5,172 nt of DNA from JADFQT01 sp047516825. Lineage in GTDB: Bacteria; Chloroflexota; Dehalococcoidia; Lucifugimonadales; UBA3495. The notes beneath the pieces were generated by a model. The model searched no databases. It had not been told where the DNA came from and worked only from the letters and a program-made list of their open reading frames with translations. A program made the position numbers and the translations under genes. Position 1 is the first letter of the stretch, and every line of letters starts with the position of its first letter. This document shows, one piece after another, positions 1-5,168 of the stretch. Where the stretch lies: positions 1-5,172 of the forward strand of contig JAKZUA010000072.1 in the NCBI GenBank assembly GCA_047516825.1, in the 5' to 3' direction.

Positions 1-77
1 GCCCCCAAAGAGTGGCGTCGCCCTTGGCTACTCCGGAAGTCAGGCACCAAATCCAGCGCTTCTCTCAAAGTCATCAT
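1..77 (-). CDS. ISAs1/H-repeat-type transposase, N-terminal fragment (runs off the window)
   Basis: Read on the minus strand, ATG at 77 opens a frame beginning MMTLREALDLVPDFRSSQGR and continuing RHSLG to the window edge without a stop. The pattern L..ALDLVPDFR...GRRHSLG matches the start of the N-terminal associated domain (DDE_Tnp_1_assoc type) of ISAs1-family transposases, which precedes the DDE catalytic domain. Only 25 codons are visible, so the catalytic residues cannot be checked. A purine-rich ribosome binding site (GGGAGGGGAGG, 88-78) directly abuts the first ATG. The second ATG (74-72) has better spacing and may be the true start. It lies downstream of, and in the same direction as, the broken receiver gene. 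The family call rests on a short but characteristic motif; no alignment was run. Confidence 0.7.
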   Translation of the reverse strand, partial: MMTLREALDLVPDFRSSQGRRHSLG

Positions 78-139
78 CCTCCCCTCCCGCTTAAACTGGT
101 AATAATTTTATACTATTTTGAGAAAATGAAAAGGCCCTG
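1..139 (-). mobile_element. End of an ISAs1-like insertion sequence (5' end of transposase side)
   Basis: The transposase frame starts about 60 bp inside a point where the receiver gene abruptly loses its coding logic. Read on the minus strand, the junction is GTGT followed by CAGGGCCTTTTCATTTTC; I place the IS terminus at the C of CAGGG, base 139. The 62 bp between the terminus and the transposase start are AT-rich and hold TATAAAAT-like sequence (about 104-111 on the minus strand) that could be its promoter. Only one IS end is present, so neither the matching terminal inverted repeat nor the target duplication can be seen. The exact boundary is inferred, with an uncertainty of a few bases. 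Confidence 0.6.
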
Positions 140-374
140 ACACCAGCAAAGGCACATTGGAAAAACCGCGCAGCTCCTGGATCAGCGCGGAGAGAGTGGA
201 GTCTTTAAAAACGGGATGGACTACCACAATATTAGGCCATTCCTGCTCTACCAGGTCCAGGCCCTTTCTGGCGGTGGAACTCGACTGCATGGAAGCGTCC
301 GGCCATCGTAGGCGGACACTTACTTTAGCGATATCTATGGTACGTGGGTTCGCCCCAATAATTACAACTTTCAT
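108..374 (-). pseudogene. Receiver-like (pseudo-receiver) response regulator, truncated by the IS
   Basis: The 88-residue frame keeps the alternating beta/alpha layout of a CheY-like receiver: beta1 VVIIGAN (3-9), a helix around 12-22, beta3 IVVVHPVF (49-56), helix SALIQELRGF (62-71), beta4 VPLLV (74-78). The final 10 residues (SGPFHFLKIV) are encoded by the IS, so genuine sequence ends at about residue 78, base 141. A complete receiver has about 120 residues and usually an output domain after it; both the rest of the receiver and any output domain are lost or lie beyond the IS. The acidic pair after beta1 is replaced by Gly7-Ala8, and the phospho-acceptor Asp at the end of beta3 is replaced by His53, so it could not be phosphorylated conventionally even when intact. 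The start at 374 is supported by GGAG (385-382) with 7-nt spacing. The receiver fold is clear; the regulatory target is unknown. Confidence 0.75.
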
Positions 375-441
375 GTACGCGCTCCATTCAGGACTACGCC
401 CTACTCAGTGAAGAGGCGCCTGCTTGATACGTTGTCTAGCA

Positions 442-470
442 TATATATGACGGGTCTTTATGGCGGTCAA
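442..470 (-). promoter_or_regulatory. Sigma70-type promoter for the receiver-like gene
   Basis: On the minus strand TTGACC (470-465) and TATATA (447-442) are separated by exactly 17 bp. Transcription would begin near 435, giving a leader of about 60 nt before the ATG at 374. The boxes fit the consensus well and the position relative to the gene is sensible. After the IS insertion this promoter also reads towards the transposase, which has the same orientation. Confidence 0.55.
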
Positions 471-518
471 CAAAATGGGCACTGGGTAGACCGGCGGTAG
501 ACATTCGGTGACACTTGG

Positions 519-530
519 GGGGTTAACCCC
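519..530. promoter_or_regulatory. Perfect 12-bp palindrome GGGGTTAACCCC, possible operator
   Basis: GGGG-TTAA-CCCC is a perfect dyad about 49 bp upstream of the -35 box of the receiver-gene promoter. There is no T-tract, so a terminator is unlikely. A binding site for a dimeric regulator is possible, but a single copy in one window is weak evidence. Confidence 0.25.
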
Positions 531-919
531 TCATCGTCTATATTTGAGAGATGAAGAATGGCGGTTGCGGCGCCTTGCCCCTTGCTCAGACTGTCTCGAC
601 CTGAGTGCCTCTATTAGAAAGTTCAGCAAATTTTCTTAAAGGTATCGCTTGTCGTCACCAAACCAACCCCTCTAATCACCTCCTGGTGACCACCGGATTC
701 ACTCTTCGTCATTAACTTAAAAGCAGCCTAAAAAGAGTTCATTTCACCGCATTCCCGCCTAAGGACCTCTTGAGCCGGATATTTCATGGCCGGGATCAAT
801 CATCTTGGTCGGAAACCTTGGTGGTAGGAGGGCCTTGAATTTCCAGGTGAGGAACCTTCCGCCCGGCAAACCGTGGTTTATCTCCCCAAGAGATGCGGCA
901 GGAAAGGAATAGAGTAGGG

Positions 920-1168
920 ATGGAGCAAACTCCCGGATCCAACTTGATTAGTCCCCAGGAAATCATGCAGGAGAATCTGGTGTTTTTGAGAGAGTACGCC
1001 AGGCTCCTGCTGATTGAAGAAGATGAAACCATGACTCCGGTCGAGGATTTCAAAGATGTGTTGATGCAAGAGTACCTGGCTATGGGCACCTATTTGAAGT
1101 TGACCGAACGAGATATGATGCTGCTGATCTTCAAAGACATTTTGAGCCACGGCATTCACCTGGAATAG
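920..1168 (+). CDS. Small hypothetical acidic helical protein (82 aa)
   Basis: I do not recognise this protein. It reads MEQTPGSNLISPQEIMQENL and then is rich in Leu, Glu, Asp and Met, with no signal peptide, membrane segment or Cys, so a small cytoplasmic, mostly helical protein is likely. It ends in GIHLE. I chose ATG 920 because AGGAA at 905-909 lies 10 nt upstream within a purine-rich run (900-919). The in-frame ATG at 893 would add nine residues (MRQERNRVG) but has only AAGAG directly touching it and pyrimidines before that. Minus-strand frames over the same bases look like shadows: they are rich in Ser, His and Gln and lack coherent domains. It stands alone, 257 bp before the next operon. 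It could be a regulator or adaptor, but nothing in the sequence decides this. Confidence 0.55.
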   Translation: MEQTPGSNLISPQEIMQENLVFLREYARLLLIEEDETMTPVEDFKDVLMQEYLAMGTYLKLTERDMMLLIFKDILSHGIHLE

Positions 1169-1189
1169 CCCGGCTCATCTTCCGCGTTG

Positions 1190-1220
1190 GGGCTCCGCCT
1201 CTGTACCGGCGGCGGACTCC
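1190..1220 (+). terminator. Possible hairpin downstream of the small gene, no T-tract
   Basis: GGG-C-TCCGCC (1190-1199) can pair with GGCGGA-C-TCC (1211-1220) as six continuous pairs, one C-C mismatch and three more pairs including a G-U, around an 11-nt loop. It begins 22 nt after the TAG of the small gene. No run of T follows, so it is at best a weak or Rho-assisted terminator, or an RNA-stabilising hairpin. Confidence 0.25.
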
Positions 1221-1326
1221 AAATCCTTAATCAATCGCGGTCTTCCCGCCCGATAAATGGTCCTCACGGGCGAAAAAGCTAACTGGCAACCCCTCCAAAT
1301 CCGAATGTTTTCGCCATGCGTATTAG

Positions 1327-1356
1327 TTGACACTTAGTTGGCAGCTAACGTATTAT
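1327..1356 (+). promoter_or_regulatory. Sigma70-type promoter of the sppA-like operon
   Basis: A consensus TTGACA (1327-1332) and TATTAT (1351-1356) are separated by 18 bp, which predicts a transcription start near 1362-1364 and a leader of about 63 nt before ATG 1426. The TTG that opens the longest reading frame of the peptidase gene is part of this -35 box and therefore would not be in the mRNA. This is the best plus-strand promoter in the window and the only evident one for the three-gene operon. Confidence 0.65.
1334..1348. promoter_or_regulatory. 15-bp dyad in the promoter spacer, candidate operator
   Basis: TTAGTTG-G-CAGCTAA is a near-perfect inverted repeat (one mismatched pair out of seven) lying wholly between the -35 and -10 boxes. 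A third exact copy of the half-site, TTAGTTG, lies at 1323-1329, overlapping the -35 box and exactly 11 bp, about one helical turn, from the first half-site. A protein bound here would block RNA polymerase, so repression is the natural inference. The regulator is unknown. Confidence 0.4.
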
Positions 1357-1360
1357 CCCC

Positions 1361-1420
1361 ATGCCCAGCCGCATAAAAATAGGAAGACACTTTACGGTTT
1401 CGGTGCATCGGTCCCACTAA
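1361..1420 (+). CDS. Possible 19-codon leader ORF upstream of the peptidase gene
   Basis: ATG at 1361 opens a 19-codon frame, MPSRIKIGRHFTVSVHRSH, that stops at TAA 1418-1420, five nt before ATG 1426 of the peptidase gene. It is basic (Arg, Lys, His) and in a different frame from the peptidase. Its ATG coincides within a few bases with the predicted transcription start, so if translated it would be leaderless or nearly so. Termination next to a start that lacks a Shine-Dalgarno sequence would suit reinitiation. Chance occurrence of so short a frame is quite possible. Confidence 0.2.
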   Translation: MPSRIKIGRHFTVSVHRSH

Positions 1421-1425
1421 AGCGC

Positions 1426-2460
1426 ATGAGCAAAATCGCCCGGTTTTTCCGCAGCTGGTACATTGCCCTCCCGGTGTTGGCCGCCGTTGGCATTGTGCTT
1501 GGTTACCTGGTCTTCTTCCACCTTTACCCCGGCAAACCTCAGATCGGCGTCATTACCATCCCCTTCGTAGTAATTAACGAGGACTCGGCCTTTGTCGTCG
1601 GGTCCTACTTGGACTACGCACGGCGTCAGCCGAGAATAAAGGGCGTGGTCCTGAAACTGAGCAGCCCGGGTGGCGGCGCCGCCTCCAGCGAAATGCTGTA
1701 CCTGGAGAGTCGCAAGCTGCGAGAAGAGAAGCCTCTGGTCATGGTCATGGACAGCCTGGTGGCCAGCGGCGGATTCATGATGGCCATGGGCGCCAACTAT
1801 ACCTATGTGAAATCCTCATCCCTGGTTGGCAATGTGGGGGTCATCTCCTTTGCCGGCCCGGTCATACCCTTTGTTCCGCCGGAAAACTTGGTGGTTACCG
1901 GTCCTTCCAAATTGAGCGGCAGCACCCGCCGAGAGTGGATCGGTATGGTGGACCTGCTCAAGCAAGCCTTTGCCCAAATGGTGATAGCCGAGCGCGGAGA
2001 TCGGCTTCGGATCAGCGAGGAAGAGTTGCTGGAAGGACGTCTTTACGCCGGAGTGGAGGCAGTGCAGCTGGGTCTGGTCGACGCTATGGGTAATGACAGT
2101 GATGCCATCGAGAAGGTCGCCGACATGGCGGGAATTTCCAACTACGAATTGGTGGATATCAACACCGAGGTGGACCGTCTCTTCATACAAAAACATAGAA
2201 GGATTTTCGCCGCATCCGAGGATGGGGAACCACCGGCAGATCTGTCCGGCGCTCTGGCTCTCATGTCCCTGGCCCAGGGAGACCCGGCCGGTGGACTCAA
2301 CAGGCTGGGCTACGAAGCCGACTTGAACGGGAGTTCCGAGCTGCGGAACCTGCTGAGGTCCGGAATCCTGCAGCAGACTCAAGAGGATCCCCTGCCCGGA
2401 TTCCCGCTGGAAATCAGCCGGCCCAAGATTTATTACATCTATGCAGGTCCGTATCCGTAA
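1426..2460 (+). CDS. S49 family (SppA-like) membrane-anchored serine peptidase
   Basis: This 344-residue protein resembles signal peptide peptidase SppA, which degrades signal peptides and other short or misfolded peptides at the membrane with a Ser/Lys dyad. A single transmembrane segment (about 11-32, WYIALPVLAAVGIVLGYLVF) is followed by the extracytoplasmic ClpP/crotonase-like fold: strand IGVITI (40-45), SSPGGG (79-84), the nucleophile motif VASGGF with Ser114, GNVGVIS (135-141), and TGPSK with candidate general base Lys162. The Ser-Lys spacing of 48 is close to the 52 of Bacillus SppA (Ser147/Lys199). LYAGVEAVQLGLVDAMG (206-222) is the usual end of the S49 domain. About 120 further residues form an extension I do not recognise, ending in aromatic RPKIYYIYAGPYP. 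The short single-domain form matches Gram-positive-type SppA, not the doubled E. coli enzyme. I chose ATG 1426 since the longer frame starts at TTG 1327 inside the -35 box; there is no clear Shine-Dalgarno. It overlaps the next gene by 20 nt. Family call is firm; exact substrate unknown. Confidence 0.85.
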   Translation: MSKIARFFRSWYIALPVLAAVGIVLGYLVFFHLYPGKPQIGVITIPFVVINEDSAFVVGSYLDYARRQPRIKGVVLKLSSPGGGAASSEMLYLESRKLREEKPLVMVMDSLVASGGFMMAMGANYTYVKSSSLVGNVGVISFAGPVIPFVPPENLVVTGPSKLSGSTRREWIGMVDLLKQAFAQMVIAERGDRLRISEEELLEGRLYAGVEAVQLGLVDAMGNDSDAIEKVADMAGISNYELVDINTEVDRLFIQKHRRIFAASEDGEPPADLSGALALMSLAQGDPAGGLNRLGYEADLNGSSELRNLLRSGILQQTQEDPLPGFPLEISRPKIYYIYAGPYP

Positions 2461-3751
2461 ACCACTTTTATTTGTCCTAATCCCGGTGTTTGCCCTAGGG
2501 TTTTTTATTGGGGCATTGTTGTTCTTTTACCGGGGCGGCTATGAGCCGCCACCCCCGGTCCAGTTTCCTTTTGAAAAGATTCAGCGGGCCCCCGCCAGTC
2601 CAGGCAGCTTTGTCGACCGTCCATCCCGGCAAACCAGGGGCGGCGTGCTGCTGGTGGATACGGCCCACCGCAATAGTTTTCAACCGGCGGAGGTTGTCTC
2701 CCTTCTCAACAGAATCGGCCCCCGGGGCTATGAGATTAAATATTTGGGCGATTTCAACTCCGGGGACGCTGACAGGGCTTCTCAGCTGGAGGAAGGACTC
2801 CGGGGAGCGGATTCCTTCCTGGTAATTCTGCCCCGGGATTCCTATTCCAGCCAGGAAGCGGGCCTGGTGGAGAAGTTCGCCGGCAAGGGCGGAGAGGTGC
2901 TGCTGATCGGGGATCCCACCCGGCGGCACGACATCAACAGCCTGGCCGGCCGGTTTGGCCTGGATTTCCAGCCCGATTACCTTTACAACATCCGCGAAAA
3001 CGACCTGAACTTTCAGCACATTTATGTCAGGGATTTTCAGCCGGACCAGTTGACCCAAGGCCTGGGGGAAATAGTGCTTTACACCGCCGGGTCGGTTAAA
3101 TCATCCGGTCCGGGCCTGGCATTTACCGACAACACCAACACCAGATCATCCATCACCGACCAGATAGAACAGTTCCAGCCCCTGGCCTGGGGTAACCGTA
3201 ACAATGTGCTGGCCCTGTACGACCTAACTTTCATGATACCCCCGCAAGATTCAATTTTGGACAATGGGCAGCTGATCTCCAATCTGGCCGATTTTCTGAC
3301 CACCGGCAGCCGGGACTTCGACCTGGCCGACTTCCCCAATTATCTGGGTGGCGAGGTCGACATTCTGGTCGAGCAGCCTTCCCTGTTTAACCTGGGGGTC
3401 GATCTGAAGAACGGCTTGTCCGGAGTTGGGGTTGGCGCCACATTGCGGGGTATTGAAGATATAGCCAGGGACACCATTATCCTTGGGCTCTACGCCGACG
3501 CGCCCCGGGCCGCTCCTTATCTGGCCGAATCTGGAATCCAGCTGGGTGAGGAATTGAGCACGGCCTTCGCTTCCAACATCGAGCAGGAAGGCACCGCCAT
3601 CATTCTGCTGAACCGAAACCAGGACCGGGATACTCTGGTAATATTGGGCGACTCAACCGGTAGCTTGAAGGACGCGGTAAAACAATTGACTTCCGGAGAT
3701 TTTAGAAGCGGGTTGGTGGATGATTTTGTTGGGGTGTACAAGACTGAATGA
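2441..3751 (+). CDS. Membrane-anchored DUF4350/GldG-like domain protein
   Basis: The 436-residue protein starts with a basic stretch (MQVRIRK) and one transmembrane segment (about 9-29), then a Pro-rich linker (35-43). The remainder is probably extracytoplasmic. Residues 68-160 look like the DUF4350/GldG class of glutaminase-like Rossmann domains: GVLLVDTAHRNSF (68-80), GADSFLVILP (122-131), SSQEAGLVEKFAGKGGEVLLIGD (starting 136). Residues 256-287 (VLALYDLTFM...DNGQLISNLADFLT) match the closing part of this family, where a DN...L..NL..FL motif recurs. These domains are not known enzymes; relatives accompany ABC-type gliding or transport genes and often bind partners. Residues about 301-436 form a further alpha/beta region (VDILVEQPSLFNLGV, TAIILLNRNQDRDTLVILGDS) that I cannot assign. 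The start lies inside the peptidase gene (20-nt overlap) and has no Shine-Dalgarno, so translation is probably coupled to it. A Met start directly before the membrane segment supports 2441. No ABC transporter gene is visible nearby. Confidence 0.7.
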   Translation: MQVRIRKPLLFVLIPVFALGFFIGALLFFYRGGYEPPPPVQFPFEKIQRAPASPGSFVDRPSRQTRGGVLLVDTAHRNSFQPAEVVSLLNRIGPRGYEIKYLGDFNSGDADRASQLEEGLRGADSFLVILPRDSYSSQEAGLVEKFAGKGGEVLLIGDPTRRHDINSLAGRFGLDFQPDYLYNIRENDLNFQHIYVRDFQPDQLTQGLGEIVLYTAGSVKSSGPGLAFTDNTNTRSSITDQIEQFQPLAWGNRNNVLALYDLTFMIPPQDSILDNGQLISNLADFLTTGSRDFDLADFPNYLGGEVDILVEQPSLFNLGVDLKNGLSGVGVGATLRGIEDIARDTIILGLYADAPRAAPYLAESGIQLGEELSTAFASNIEQEGTAIILLNRNQDRDTLVILGDSTGSLKDAVKQLTSGDFRSGLVDDFVGVYKTE

Positions 3752-5118
3752 AGACAAAAATTAGGTCGCTACTGCCAGCGGCTGGAATTCTCCTATTAGT
3801 ATTATCCATCGCTTGCCAATCCAATGAAACCCTGGCGCAACCCTCCGCTTCTGAAGCAACTACAGCCGATCCCACGCCGGTGCCGGAGCAGGCCAAAGAG
3901 CTGGCTCAGGCCAAAGAGCTGGCTCAGCAGTTTGCCCGCGACCACGAGGTCATCGAAAAGGACTGGGACAGTTTTCATGCTGAATTCGATACCTGGCGGG
4001 AGGGGCTGGTTGCCTGCGACCCCAGCGCGGCTCAGCAGGCCTTTCGTGGCTTTGCCAGTCAGTTCAACGATGTAAATGAGCAATCCCTGTCCTTTTCCCG
4101 TCCCTCCAGCGCGCGAGGATTGGCGGACAAGCTAATTAAGGCCAGCCAAGGGGAAGCCGCGGCCTGGCGCCGTTTGCGAGACCGGTGGCAGCCCGGGGAC
4201 GCTTCGCTGCTGGAAGCCGTGGCCTCCAAACGGGTGGACTCCGCGGCGGCCCAGAAGGGAGTGGAGGATAAGCTGGCCGACCTTCGGGAGGGGACTGATG
4301 CTGATGCGCTGGAAGAGGTAAACGAATTTTCCGGCGCTTTTAACGCCTTCCAGGCCGACTGGGAGGAGTTCCACGACAGTTACCAAACCCTAAAAAATAA
4401 CCAGGCTGGATTGGAATCAGAGGCAGTCCTGGCCCGGATCGACGAATTGATCGGCGACTTTGGGCCCATCATAGCCGGTGTTAAGGACTTGCCCCCGGCG
4501 GATCAGGCAGATAATCTAGCTGATGCGCTGGCGGCGGCCGCCGACTCAGAAAAAGCGGGGTTGGGAGAGCTAAAAAGCCAGATCGATGGGTTGGAAGAGG
4601 GTTCGACCAGGGCCGCGGCATTTAATGCCTTTGACGGCATCGTGCAAAAAAGCCAGGAGAAGTTAAAGGAGACCGAGAAAGAGCTGAAGGACTTGACCGA
4701 GGATGGTCCAGCCAAGGACACCGCCGCGGTGCAGGATTTTGCTCGGGAGTTCAATGAGCTTTTGGAGAGTTGGAACGGGTTCCATCGAGAGTTTGACGAC
4801 TGGATGGATTCGGAAGGCGGCTGCGACCGTTTGGAAGTCATCCAATCCCTGGGCGAAATGAGCGTGGAATTCAGCCGCTTGGCGGACCGGGCACGGGATT
4901 TGCCGACCGCCTCCTACTTGCGGCCCATGGTTGGCCTAGTGGTAGAGGCGGCGGAAGGAGAAGAAGAGGCTCTCCGAGTGCTCCGCAACACCTGGCGCCC
5001 CTTCGGCGCAGATGTTTACAAGGCTCTGGATCGGCGACGAGCCGATGCCGGGCGTTCCCGCCGGCAGGCGTCGGTGGGAGTCCAGGAGCTACTAGACCGG
5101 TTCCAGGTGTCTCCCTAG
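3748..5118 (+). CDS. Lipoprotein with three diverged helical repeats
   Basis: A 456-residue predicted lipoprotein of unknown function. Signal peptide: KTKIR, hydrophobic core LLPAAGILLLVLSIA, lipidation Cys23. The lipobox is LSIAC, with Ser at -3, less usual than Leu but permitted. A low-complexity linker (24-60) follows. The rest is helical and Ala/Glu/Asp/Leu rich, built of three units of about 130 residues starting near 61, 193 and 328. Each opens with a F...W..FH..F/Y motif: W73-F76-H77-F80-W83, W205-F208-H209-Y212, W342-F345-H346-F349-W352. Units 1 and 3 also share a Cys-Asp pair (90-91, 359-360) and L-R-x-x-W-x-P (143-149, 412-418); unit 2 lacks these and is more coiled-coil-like (KSQEKLKETEKELKDL, 301-316). 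No catalytic motif is visible; a scaffold or binding role is plausible. Its ATG overlaps the preceding stop as ATGA (3748-3751), giving translational coupling. I do not recognise a named family. Confidence 0.75.
   Translation: MKTKIRSLLPAAGILLLVLSIACQSNETLAQPSASEATTADPTPVPEQAKELAQAKELAQQFARDHEVIEKDWDSFHAEFDTWREGLVACDPSAAQQAFRGFASQFNDVNEQSLSFSRPSSARGLADKLIKASQGEAAAWRRLRDRWQPGDASLLEAVASKRVDSAAAQKGVEDKLADLREGTDADALEEVNEFSGAFNAFQADWEEFHDSYQTLKNNQAGLESEAVLARIDELIGDFGPIIAGVKDLPPADQADNLADALAAAADSEKAGLGELKSQIDGLEEGSTRAAAFNAFDGIVQKSQEKLKETEKELKDLTEDGPAKDTAAVQDFAREFNELLESWNGFHREFDDWMDSEGGCDRLEVIQSLGEMSVEFSRLADRARDLPTASYLRPMVGLVVEAAEGEEEALRVLRNTWRPFGADVYKALDRRRADAGRSRRQASVGVQELLDRFQVSP
3889..3924 (+). 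repeat. Tandem 18-bp repeat, two perfect copies
   Basis: Two identical 18-bp units CAGGCCAAAGAGCTGGCT, at 3889-3906 and 3907-3924, are followed by a further CAG. The unit is six codons long, so it adds QAKELA twice (residues 48-59 of the lipoprotein) without shifting the frame. It lies in the linker between the lipidated Cys and the first helical repeat. Perfect identity at DNA level implies a recent duplication that could change copy number by slippage. Confidence 0.85.
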
Positions 5119-5120
5119 AA

Positions 5121-5168
5121 GTCTGGCCGGAAAGCCATTGGCTTGGTTTCGCGCTACGCCAACCAGAC
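5121..5168 (+). terminator. Possible bulged hairpin after the operon (may continue beyond the window)
   Basis: GTCTGG (5121-5126) pairs with CCAGAC (5163-5168), and TTGGC (5138-5142) pairs with the adjacent GCCAA (5158-5162), giving an 11-pair stem with a one-sided 11-nt bulge and a 15-nt loop. It starts 2 nt after the TAG of the lipoprotein gene. No T-tract is visible before the window ends at 5172, so whether it terminates transcription cannot be judged. Confidence 0.3.

Larger units (their letters stand above)
375..919. other. Long intergenic stretch between divergent genes
   Basis: About 545 bp separate the minus-strand receiver-like gene from the small plus-strand gene. It holds the receiver-gene promoter (442-470), a 12-bp palindrome (519-530) and a small inverted repeat TCACC-TCCT-GGTGA (676-689). 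I found no tRNA and no riboswitch that I recognise. The short frames starting at 551 and 558 run only 16-19 codons and have no supporting features. No convincing plus-strand promoter for the small gene at 920 was found. The stretch may contain decayed coding sequence, but nothing in it translates to a protein I recognise. Confidence 0.6.

Noticed and set aside
157..411. 84-codon plus-strand frame opposite the receiver-like gene
   Set aside because: Antisense to a frame with an evident receiver fold, promoter and ribosome binding site; its own translation is not protein-like.
551..617. Short plus-strand frames starting at 551 and 558
   Set aside because: Only 16-19 codons, no ribosome binding site of quality and no recognisable peptide.
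675..684. ATCACCTCCT, identical to the conserved 3' end of 16S rRNA
   Set aside because: Sequence before it does not resemble the 16S 3' region (no GGCTGG preceding) and no other rRNA segment is present. A 10-base match embedded in a small inverted repeat is most likely chance.
796..1159. Minus-strand open frames over the small plus-strand gene
   Set aside because: Their translations are rich in Ser, His and Gln, have no recognisable domain and overlap each other in different frames. The plus-strand frame has better composition and a plausible ribosome binding site.
1247..1272. CGCCCG...CGGGCG inverted repeat upstream of the operon, considered as a terminator
   Set aside because: It is followed on the plus strand by A's, and on the minus strand the T-run comes before the stem instead of after it, so neither direction fits an intrinsic terminator.
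1816..2382. 188-codon minus-strand frame inside the peptidase gene
   Set aside because: It is antisense to a well-recognised S49 domain with conserved catalytic motifs, and its translation shows no protein-family features.
2495..3058. 187-codon minus-strand frame inside the GldG-like gene
   Set aside because: Antisense shadow of a gene with clear domain motifs; no ribosome binding site or domain of its own.
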